Under the pieces are notes generated by a model. That model was not told the origin of the DNA. It saw only the letters and a program-made list of their open reading frames with translations, and ran no database searches. DNA of 27,166 bases from Chloracidobacterium sp. UBA3360 (GTDB lineage Bacteria > Acidobacteriota > Blastocatellia > Pyrinomonadales > Pyrinomonadaceae), in the NCBI GenBank assembly GCA_002360555.1, contig DEQS01000096.1, forward strand, positions 1-27,166, in the 5' to 3' direction. Position numbers and translations under genes: made by a program. Position 1 is the first letter of the stretch, and each line of letters begins with the position of its first letter. This document shows positions 8,432 to 15,222 of the stretch, piece by piece.

Positions 8432-10163
8432 GATTCGCTACGAGAGCGATGTCTTCCTCAAAAGTTGGCTCTTCGGCTCCCGTGTAAACTTCTTTGATGA
8501 TCTCGCCAACCGCCTCGACCATCGGCCGCAGTGTTTCGCGGGCAATAGCTGAAATTGCCACGCTTGTCAGCCCGCTGTCAAGCGAAATTTGCCGTGTCAG
8601 TTGCTCGATCACATCCCGCGTGAGCAGATCGGCCTTGTTGAGGACGATCAATTGCGGGATCTCGTTGAATTCGAGATCGCTAAGGATCTTGTTGACCGAC
8701 GCGATCTGCTGCAGCACACGCGGATTCGAAGCGTCCACGACATGCACCAGCAAGTTACTATCCGCGATCTCTTCAAGAGTCGCACGAAATGCCGAGACGA
8801 GTGCGTCCGGAAGGTCGCGGATAAATCCGACCGTGTCGTTAATAATGACTTCCTGATCGTAAGGCAGCCGCAAACGCCGCGATGTCGGGTCGAGCGTCGC
8901 GAACATCTTTTTCTCCGCGTACACATCCGACTGCGTCAATTGATTGAGCAAAGTCGATTTCCCGGCGTTCGTGTAACCGACAAGCGAAATGATCGGCAGA
9001 TGTTTTTGAACGCGCTTCTTTCGCCGCTCCTGCCGCTGAAACCCAAGATTATCGACCTGCTTTTCAAGATTGGCAATGCGGTCGCGAACACGTCTGCGAT
9101 CTGTCTCAAGTTTAGTCTCACCCGGCCCGCGTCCGCCGATCCCGCCTGCAAGCCTTGAGAAGGCGGAGTTTTGACCTATCACCAATCGCGGCAGCAGATA
9201 TTTTAATTGAGCAAGCTCGACCTGCAGCTTACCTTCCCTCGATTGAGCACGCTGGGCGAATATATCAAGAATGAGCTGCGGGCGGTCGATGACTTTCAAT
9301 TCAGTCGCGTCTGAAAGCGACCGCACCTGTGCCGGCGAAAGCTCCGTGTCAAAAATTATGATGTCCGCTCCAAGCCTCATCGAGCGTATCAGCAGCTCAT
9401 CGAGCTTACCTTTTCCAAGCACCGTTTTCGGATCGATCTTCGGACGGCGTTGGATGATGGTGTCGAGTATCACGACATCGGCCGATTCGGACAGCTCTTT
9501 CAGTTCGGCGATCGATTCCGCCGCAATGTCCTGGTCGCCGGTCGTCACGCCAACCAATATCGCACGGTCGCGGCCAGTCTGGCGGTTTCGCCCCGTCAGA
9601 CGAATGCGGGCCATCTCGTCCTCGAGCGAATTTATAAGCTGTATAAAATTGGTATCGAGCTGCGAAGCCACGTTCGGCTCGAGATATTCGTAAGGCAGCG
9701 ATTGTGCCTCCGCCTCAAGGCTCTCAGCCGCAGTCGGCACAAGATGCGCCGAATAAACCAGCCCCGGCAAACCATCCTTACGATCCACCTGGATGATCGA
9801 CATCAGGTCGAGCCGCAGCAGAGCGAGATCGGTCAGATCGTCCTGCGTCAGCTTTTCCCCAAGCAGATGCGTATGCACACACCGCAGCCCGCGAAATCGG
9901 TCTTCGGACACACGGGCGCGTCCAAAATCAGGCAGCTCGATGCCCTTCGCCGTGCCGACCATCACATATTCGACCTGGCCCTTGCGGTTGATCAGCACCC
10001 CGACCTGCCGCCCCGTCTCATGCGAGATCTCCGACATCTGCCGCGCAAGTTCCGGCGAAATTATGTCATCAGGGGCAACGCGGCGGGTCGAAAGCCGCTC
10101 GATGCGTTTGAGTTGGTTATGTTTTAATCCGCGGGTAAATCCGTGAACGGTGTTGATAGAGAT
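8424..10163 (-). CDS. hflX: Ribosome-splitting GTPase HflX, probable non-AUG (ATC) start
   Basis: HflX GTPases bind 50S/70S ribosomes and split stalled ribosomes. With the start proposed here the protein has 579 residues. Visible motifs are the glycine-rich linker GGIGGRGPGETKLE (340-353), G1 GYTNAGKST (396-404), G3 DTVGF (443-447) and G4 NKAD (about 503). The first ATG (10037) cuts off family-conserved sequence: upstream codons read on without a stop as INTVHGFTRGLK, then LKRIERLSTRRVAPDDIISP and ELARQ, the normal beginning of long HflX proteins. This 42-codon stretch contains no ATG, GTG, TTG or CTG. It begins after a TAG at 10164-10166, and the ATC at 10163 lies 7 nt from GGAGG (10171-10175). 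The start is thus inferred to be a rare ATC; a start at 10037 is the fallback. First gene of a three-gene operon. Confidence 0.9.
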   Translation of the reverse strand: MSINTVHGFTRGLKHNQLKRIERLSTRRVAPDDIISPELARQMSEISHETGRQVGVLINRKGQVEYVMVGTAKGIELPDFGRARVSEDRFRGLRCVHTHLLGEKLTQDDLTDLALLRLDLMSIIQVDRKDGLPGLVYSAHLVPTAAESLEAEAQSLPYEYLEPNVASQLDTNFIQLINSLEDEMARIRLTGRNRQTGRDRAILVGVTTGDQDIAAESIAELKELSESADVVILDTIIQRRPKIDPKTVLGKGKLDELLIRSMRLGADIIIFDTELSPAQVRSLSDATELKVIDRPQLILDIFAQRAQSREGKLQVELAQLKYLLPRLVIGQNSAFSRLAGGIGGRGPGETKLETDRRRVRDRIANLEKQVDNLGFQRQERRKKRVQKHLPIISLVGYTNAGKSTLLNQLTQSDVYAEKKMFATLDPTSRRLRLPYDQEVIINDTVGFIRDLPDALVSAFRATLEEIADSNLLVHVVDASNPRVLQQIASVNKILSDLEFNEIPQLIVLNKADLLTRDVIEQLTRQISLDSGLTSVAISAIARETLRPMVEAVGEIIKEVYTGAEEPTFEEDIALVANHE

Positions 10164-10188
10164 CTAAGTTCCTCCGACTGCAACCCTA

Positions 10189-10197
10189 ATTGTATCA
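10189..10197 (-). promoter_or_regulatory. extended -10 promoter of hflX
   Basis: On the minus strand TGA-TACAAT (complement of 10189-10197) forms an extended -10 element. It would start transcription near 10182, giving a leader of about 20 nt to the proposed ATC start with GGAGG at 10171-10175. No good -35 is seen, as is usual for extended -10 promoters. The position fits the upstream start of hflX better than the ATG at 10037. Confidence 0.5.
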
Positions 10198-10247
10198 AAA
10201 CGAGTGCAAAAGCCTGCACGAAAGAATCGTATCCGTTACTCCCCAAT

Positions 10248-10276
10248 TTGCCCTCACCCGCCTTTTTCGGCATACT
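10248..10276 (+). promoter_or_regulatory. putative promoter of the malic enzyme gene
   Basis: TTGCCC (10248-10253), a 17-bp spacer and CATACT (10271-10276) match the sigma70 consensus at four of six positions each. Transcription from near 10283 would place the palindromic element at 10296-10322 in the 5' untranslated region. Confidence 0.4.
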
Positions 10277-10293
10277 TTTTATTCGTGCCTAAT

Positions 10294-10326
10294 AAGAACC
10301 CACGCGCTAACGCGGGCGGTTCTGCC
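10294..10326 (+). repeat. REP-like palindromic element, copy 1 (5' leader of the malic enzyme gene)
   Basis: GAACC (10296-10300) and GGTTC (10318-10322) flank CGCG-CTAA-CGCG (10303-10314), forming a hairpin that ends about 12 nt before the malic enzyme ATG. The sequence aligns without gaps with about 23 of 30 matches to the segment at 20651-20683 inside ygfZ, so the two are probably copies of one dispersed element. Confidence 0.6.
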
Positions 10327-10334
10327 AGCTTTTT

Positions 10335-11789
10335 ATGCCTAACAAACCAACACCTAACGCCAGTTACAGCCTTACACTTCGCGTAAAGATACAGAATCAG
10401 CCCGGTAAGCTCGGCGAGATCACTACGGCCATCGGCAAGGCGGGCGGCGATATTGAGGGCATTGATATCGTCAGCGTCGGCAAAGATTATCTGGTCCGCG
10501 ACATTACGGTAAATGCCGCGAGCGAGCATCACGCTAAAGAGATCGTTGATTCCGTACAAAGTATCGACGGCGTCGAGGTCGCAAACGTCAGCGACCGCAC
10601 GTTCCTGATGCATCTCGGCGGCAAGATCGAGGTGACCTCGAAAATGCAGCTCAAGACCCGCTCGGACCTTTCGATGGCATACACGCCGGGAGTCGCACGC
10701 ATCTGCGAGGCGATCCACAAAGACCCCGAAAAAGCGTTTAACCTAACGATCAAAAAGAACACTGTTGCCGTCGTCTCGGACGGAACGGCCGTGCTCGGGC
10801 TCGGCGACATCGGCCCTGCGGCAGCAATGCCGGTGATGGAGGGCAAGTGTCAGTTGTTCAAAGAATTTGGCGGCGTTGATGCGTTTCCGATCTGCCTCAA
10901 CACCAAGGACCCGCACGAGATCATCGAAACGATCAAAAATATCTCGGTCGCGTTTGGTGGTATAAACCTTGAGGACATCTCGGCACCGCGTTGCTTTGAG
11001 ATCGAGGAGCGTTTGAAAGAAGAGCTTGATATTCCGGTTTTTCATGACGATCAGCACGGAACCGCCGTCGTCGTCCTCGCCGCACTCATCAACGCTCTCA
11101 AGATCACCGGCAAGCGGATGGAAGACATTAAGCTCGTCGTCAACGGCATCGGCGCAGCGGGCGTTGCGTGCAGCAAGATCGTCATGGCCGCCGGCGTTAA
11201 AAACATCATTGGCTGCGACACGACCGGTGCAATTTACGAGGGCCGGAAAGACAATATGAACTGGGTCAAGGATTGGTACGCCCGCAACACTAACCCCGAC
11301 AACGAACAAGGCACCGTCCACGAAGTGATCAAGGGAGCGGACGTTTTCTTTGGCCTGTCGGCACCGGATCTGCTGACGCCCGCCGACCTAGACACGATGG
11401 CAAAAGACCCGATCGTCTTTGCGATGTCCAACCCGACTCCCGAGATCATGCCCGAGGACGCCGCCGGGCACGTCGCCGTGATGGCGACCGGACGCTCGGA
11501 CTATCCAAACCAGATCAACAATGTGTTGTGCTTTCCGGGTATCTTTCGCGGGGCGTTAAATTGCAGGGCTTCGCGGATAAACGAGGCGATGAAACTCGCC
11601 GCCGCCCACGCCATTGCCAACATCATTGGCCCCGACGAACTGCATCCCGATTACATCATCCCGTCCGTATTTGACCGCCGAGTCGCCGAGGCGGTCGCTG
11701 AAAAGGTCGAAGAAGCCGCTTACGAAACAGGCGTCGCGCGGCGTCACCGCTCGACGGCCGATTCGGAGTTTTCCGCGTCGCCCTATTAA
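10335..11789 (+). CDS. NAD(P)-dependent malic enzyme with N-terminal ACT domain
   Basis: Decarboxylates malate to pyruvate in the cytoplasm, linking the TCA cycle with pyruvate. Residues 1-90 form an ACT-like ligand-binding domain (LTLRVKIQNQPGKLGEITTAIG), suggesting allosteric control by an amino acid or similar ligand. The catalytic part follows: YTPGVA (catalytic Tyr, about 117), the Lys of MEGKCQLF, metal-binding acidic residues in HDDQHGTA (about 236-243) and the Rossmann motif NGIGAAG (about 270). The total of 484 residues fits the bacterial ACT-malic enzyme type. There is no Shine-Dalgarno before the ATG; a palindromic element ends 12 nt upstream and may shape translation. Phosphotransacetylase-fused forms (MaeB) are much longer, so this is not that type. 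Confidence 0.93.
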   Translation: MPNKPTPNASYSLTLRVKIQNQPGKLGEITTAIGKAGGDIEGIDIVSVGKDYLVRDITVNAASEHHAKEIVDSVQSIDGVEVANVSDRTFLMHLGGKIEVTSKMQLKTRSDLSMAYTPGVARICEAIHKDPEKAFNLTIKKNTVAVVSDGTAVLGLGDIGPAAAMPVMEGKCQLFKEFGGVDAFPICLNTKDPHEIIETIKNISVAFGGINLEDISAPRCFEIEERLKEELDIPVFHDDQHGTAVVVLAALINALKITGKRMEDIKLVVNGIGAAGVACSKIVMAAGVKNIIGCDTTGAIYEGRKDNMNWVKDWYARNTNPDNEQGTVHEVIKGADVFFGLSAPDLLTPADLDTMAKDPIVFAMSNPTPEIMPEDAAGHVAVMATGRSDYPNQINNVLCFPGIFRGALNCRASRINEAMKLAAAHAIANIIGPDELHPDYIIPSVFDRRVAEAVAEKVEEAAYETGVARRHRSTADSEFSASPY

Positions 11790-11802
11790 AGTACGTAACT
11801 AA

Positions 11803-11808
11803 TACAAT
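11803..11808 (+). promoter_or_regulatory. possible -10 element before the hemolysin III gene
   Basis: TACAAT matches five of six -10 positions and lies 33 bp before the ATG at 11841, in a 51-bp gap after the malic enzyme stop. No convincing -35 is visible, so read-through from the malic enzyme gene is equally possible. Confidence 0.25.
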
Positions 11809-11840
11809 CGGTCCGCGAAAGGTCTGTTAACATTCAATAG

Positions 11841-12509
11841 ATGCGAACAGTGATCAAAGAAAGATATCACCTGCTGGGCGTCGAGGAGGTTGCAAATGCG
11901 ATCACTCACGGCCTCGGTCTTTTGCTGAGCATTGTGGGGTTTGTCTTTGTGGTTACAATGGCGGCGCTTAGCGGTGACCGCTGGCAGATCGGATGTGCGG
12001 TCGTCTACGGCACCTCGCTTGTCGCACTTTACGCCGCATCGACGCTTTATCACACCGCCGTAGGCGAAAAGGCAAAACTCCGGCTGCAGCTCGTCGATCA
12101 TTGCTGCATATATTTACTGATCGCGGGTAGTTATACCCCGTTCGCACTGATCCCGTTGCGTTACGGCATCGGCCCGTATCTATTTACATTCGCGTGGGCG
12201 TTTGCGGCTGTCGGTATTTCGATGAAGCTGTTTATGAACGTGCGTTCGGGGCCGCTTTCGGCGATAACTTATCTGCTCATGGGTTGGGTCGGGCTCGTCG
12301 CGGTGCAGCCGTTGTATGAGACAGTCGGATTTGTGCCGATGGCGTTGATCGTCGCGGGCGGTGTCAGCTATACGCTTGGCACGATTTTTTTCGGTTGGCA
12401 CAGCCTCAAACACCATCACGCTATCTGGCACATCTTCGTCCTCGGCGGCAGCGTCCTCCACTTTATCGCCATCGCCGGTTACATCATCCCTTACACGACA
12501 AACTTATAA
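11841..12509 (+). CDS. Hemolysin III / PAQR family membrane protein
   Basis: A 222-residue integral membrane protein with about seven TM segments. Family metal-site residues are visible: EEVANAITHG (Glu15/16, His23) at the N-terminus, STLYH (about 67-71), the Asp of LVDHCCIYLLIAGSYTP and a C-terminal HHAIWHIFV with two further histidines. This arrangement defines the hemolysin III/YqfA/PAQR superfamily, which includes putative membrane hydrolases; real haemolytic function is not implied. The start ATG gives the canonical length, although no Shine-Dalgarno is seen. The 3' end overlaps the convergent response regulator gene by 19 bp. Confidence 0.92.
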   Translation: MRTVIKERYHLLGVEEVANAITHGLGLLLSIVGFVFVVTMAALSGDRWQIGCAVVYGTSLVALYAASTLYHTAVGEKAKLRLQLVDHCCIYLLIAGSYTPFALIPLRYGIGPYLFTFAWAFAAVGISMKLFMNVRSGPLSAITYLLMGWVGLVAVQPLYETVGFVPMALIVAGGVSYTLGTIFFGWHSLKHHHAIWHIFVLGGSVLHFIAIAGYIIPYTTNL

Positions 12510-13174
12510 CCCATGCCGTGCACGGTCTGGATAAACTGCGGGTGACGCGGGTTTTCCTCCAGCTTTTGCCGCAGCCAAGCGACGTGGACATCAACCGTCC
12601 TCGTCGTCGGCATCGCGTCGTAACCCCAAACCGCATCAAGCAGGTCGTCACGCGAATGCACGGTACCGCGATTTTCGATAAAAAATTGCAGTAGCCGAAA
12701 CTCCATCGCCGATAGATCGACCGGCTCATTGTTACGCGTGACCTCGGCTTTCTTAAAATCGATGCCGATATCGCCAAAGCGAAAAGCACCGTTTAGGGTC
12801 GTTTCGCTCTGAGCAGGCGAGCGTCTGAGCAAAGCCTCGACACGGGCGAGCAGCTCTATCACCTCAAAAGGCTTTGTCAGATAATCGTCGGCACCGAGTT
12901 TGAGCCCGAGCACCTTATCGATCGTCTCGCCCTTTGCGGTGAGCATCAATATCGGCGTTGAAACGCCCTTTTGCCGCAGATCGCGGCAAACATCGTAGCC
13001 ATTCTTTTTCGGGAGCATTACGTCGAGGATGATGAGGTCAAAGGATTCGGAGGACGCGAGATCATATCCCTCTTTACCGTCGACCGCCGAGGTCACGTCA
13101 AACCCCTCGCTCGTGAGACGGTCGGTAAGCGTGATTATGAGCCCTTTTTCATCTTCGACGAGCAGAATTTTCAT
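12491..13174 (-). CDS. OmpR/PhoB-family response regulator
   Basis: A 227-residue two-component transcription factor. The receiver domain (1-115) has the acidic pair in LLVEDEKG, the phospho-acceptor Asp of DLIILDVMLPKKNG (about 52), the conserved Thr of MLTAKGE and the Lys of LTKPF. A winged-helix Trans_reg_C domain (about 130-227) follows, with SAMEFRLLQFFIENRG, RTVDVHVAWLRQKLE and a C-terminal TVHGMGYKFVV. A longer frame begins at a GTG at 13198, but that GTG lies inside an inverted repeat; the ATG at 13174 gives the standard MKILLVEDE beginning. It is downstream of the histidine kinase in the same direction, separated by 80 bp that contain the repeat. It overlaps the end of the convergent hemolysin III gene. 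Confidence 0.94.
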   Translation of the reverse strand: MKILLVEDEKGLIITLTDRLTSEGFDVTSAVDGKEGYDLASSESFDLIILDVMLPKKNGYDVCRDLRQKGVSTPILMLTAKGETIDKVLGLKLGADDYLTKPFEVIELLARVEALLRRSPAQSETTLNGAFRFGDIGIDFKKAEVTRNNEPVDLSAMEFRLLQFFIENRGTVHSRDDLLDAVWGYDAMPTTRTVDVHVAWLRQKLEENPRHPQFIQTVHGMGYKFVV

Positions 13175-13184
13175 AAGAAGTTTT

Positions 13185-13255
13185 GCCACCGAGATCACAG
13201 AGGAAGATGAGATTTTATCTGATCTATTTTCAATTATCTCTGTGATCTCTGTGGC
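13185..13255. repeat. CACAGAG-type inverted repeat between kinase and regulator
   Basis: The left arm GCCACCGAGATCACAGAG (13185-13202) and the right arm (13238-13255) are reverse complements except for one position. They are separated by about 35 AT-rich bases. The right arm overlaps the stop codon of the histidine kinase and the left arm ends 10 bp before the regulator ATG. A related single arm occurs at 20122-20148. A hairpin in the intercistronic RNA could set the ratio of the two products; this is inference. Confidence 0.75.
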
Positions 13256-15075
13256 TAATTCCCGTTTTGCGGCAATTCGATCGTGAATTTACTTCCCTTG
13301 CCCGGCTCGCTTGCCGCCGTGACTTTACCGCCGTGGGCCTCAACGATCTGCTTTACGAGCGACAAGCCCAACCCGTTGCCGTGTATCTGAGCATCAACGA
13401 CCTCTCGTGAACGATAAAACGGTTCAAACACCTGCCGCAGATCGCTTTTCGAAATACCAATCCCCTCGTCCTCGACTGAGATCTTGATATTGCCGCCGCC
13501 GTTCTCGGCATTGACACGCATTTTTGCCCCACCTTTGCTGTATTTGACCGAATTTATTACGAGATTTTGCACCGCTTGTGTCAGAGCGTTTTTATCGGCA
13601 TAGATCGACGGTAGCGTCGCAATATTTGTCTCAACAGCGATGCTTTTTTCTTCGATCAGCGGCCGACATGCGTCAAGTGCATCGCTGACAACATCTCCGA
13701 CAGCCGTCTCAGTAAGTGTGTATTTCTTTCTGCCCGAGTTGGCTCCGGCAAAATCTAGTATCTGCTCAACCATTCCCGACAGCTTGCGGCCCTCGCCTTT
13801 GATCAGATCGCCGTAACGCGAAACTTGTCCGTCCTCTTTGGCAACGCCGTCCGCTAGATTTTCGCCCGCCGAATAGATGACCGCTAGCGGCGTGCGAAAT
13901 TCGTGCGACACACTCGAGACAAAATCAACCTGCCGCTGGGCGGTTCGTTTGACCCGCTGAGCGGAAATGATGATCGCAACGATCGCACACGCGAGCAAAA
14001 ACAACAGCCCAAAACCTACGCCCAAATTTCGCCGAAGATTAGACGCAGCAAATGCATCGAGCGAACCATAGGCATGCTGCACATTCAGTGACCAGGGACT
14101 GTCACCGGGCCGGTCAGTCGTTGTCGTTGTTGTCGCCGTAAAGACCGATGTGCGGGGTTTACTATCATCCTTTTTGATCTCGATCTTTACTCCGCGGTTC
14201 TTGTCGGTATTTGACTGGACCCTATTAAAACTGTGAGTTTCGACTTTTTGGCTGACCACAACATCCGACCGGCGTTCGCCGATCTTGTCCATCAGGTCTT
14301 TATTTGCGTAAAAAATAAAATTGTCCGGCGCAACATTAAAGAGCGGTACCATCGCATCGCGGGCGTCGCCACTTACAGCTTGAAAAACGCTCTCACGGGC
14401 CTTATCCGTCACCGACGCCCGAAACTCGCCATCGCCAAAATATTTCGCGGACAGATCCGACAAAAGACCATTTTTGATCGTCGCCGGGTCGAGCTTTATC
14501 GCCAGATAGCCAACCGTTGGCGGCATCGAGATGGCTGGCCGCCCGTCAGGCGACGGCGTCCGGATCATTATCGGCCCCGTGCTTTTCTGCCCTTCGCCAT
14601 GGATCGGCAGCAATAGCGTGTAGATATCCGCCTGGACCGGACGGAAATTATCGCTATCAGCAACCCGGCTGCGCAGATCTGCAAGTTCGCTATTTTCCTC
14701 GACCGGCGCAAACGAACGAGCCTCGCGGTCGTATCTTAACGAAGTGACGTTCGGGCCAGTTCCTAAAAAATAAAAATCCGTGATCAGCCCGGGGTAAGCG
14801 GTCTTTTCCCGCCAATAATCGTAACGTTCATTAAACGCAGACCAGTCTTTTTTTGCCCACGTATCAGCTCCGGTCTGGAAATTAAAGTACGAGTTTTGTA
14901 TCTCGCGGTTAAAATCCATTGCAAATCGTTCGGCCTGTTCCTGCACACGGCGATGGGCTTTTTCGTTGTCAGATTCACTGATCTGCCGCAGCCAGCGATA
15001 TTGCAACGAGCCCGAAAGCACGAGCAAAGCACCGAGCCCCGCAATAAGCAAAATTGTCGTCCACGAACGATTCAT
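13255..15075 (-). CDS. Membrane sensor histidine kinase
   Basis: A 606-residue sensor kinase, the likely partner of the adjacent OmpR-type regulator. TM1 lies at about residues 7-26 and TM2 at about 350-371, framing a roughly 320-residue extracytoplasmic sensor region with no recognised fold; it contains a Thr-rich run (about 314-320). A short linker leads to HisKA with the phospho-acceptor His391 (VSSVSHEFRTPLAVI). The HATPase_c domain has the N box NLVINSVKYS (504-513), G1 DEGIGIS (536-542), F box FEPFYR (550-555) and G2 GNGLGLSLVKQI (566-577). The last residues are encoded by the edge of an inverted repeat. Ligand unknown. The start ATG at 15075 has only a weak ribosome-binding site. Confidence 0.94.
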   Translation of the reverse strand: MNRSWTTILLIAGLGALLVLSGSLQYRWLRQISESDNEKAHRRVQEQAERFAMDFNREIQNSYFNFQTGADTWAKKDWSAFNERYDYWREKTAYPGLITDFYFLGTGPNVTSLRYDREARSFAPVEENSELADLRSRVADSDNFRPVQADIYTLLLPIHGEGQKSTGPIMIRTPSPDGRPAISMPPTVGYLAIKLDPATIKNGLLSDLSAKYFGDGEFRASVTDKARESVFQAVSGDARDAMVPLFNVAPDNFIFYANKDLMDKIGERRSDVVVSQKVETHSFNRVQSNTDKNRGVKIEIKKDDSKPRTSVFTATTTTTTDRPGDSPWSLNVQHAYGSLDAFAASNLRRNLGVGFGLLFLLACAIVAIIISAQRVKRTAQRQVDFVSSVSHEFRTPLAVIYSAGENLADGVAKEDGQVSRYGDLIKGEGRKLSGMVEQILDFAGANSGRKKYTLTETAVGDVVSDALDACRPLIEEKSIAVETNIATLPSIYADKNALTQAVQNLVINSVKYSKGGAKMRVNAENGGGNIKISVEDEGIGISKSDLRQVFEPFYRSREVVDAQIHGNGLGLSLVKQIVEAHGGKVTAASEPGKGSKFTIELPQNGN

Positions 15076-15222
15076 CGAATTTCATTGTCCATCTTACTTT
15101 TTGTGTTGTCTATCATTTTTCGCCACATTTTACATCCTTAACAATTTCTTTGCGTTCTCTTAATCACCTTGGCTGCCCCGCGCCTTATTATTTTGTCTAG
15201 ATACTTGTACAGTTACCGTCAT

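Noticed and set aside
13175..13198. GTG start of the response regulator
   Set aside because: The GTG is part of the inverted repeat; the ATG at 13174 gives the canonical N-terminus.
15072..15092. Six-codon upstream ORF (MDNEIR) whose TGA overlaps the kinase ATG
   Set aside because: Too short to support as a leader peptide; no ribosome-binding site was seen.
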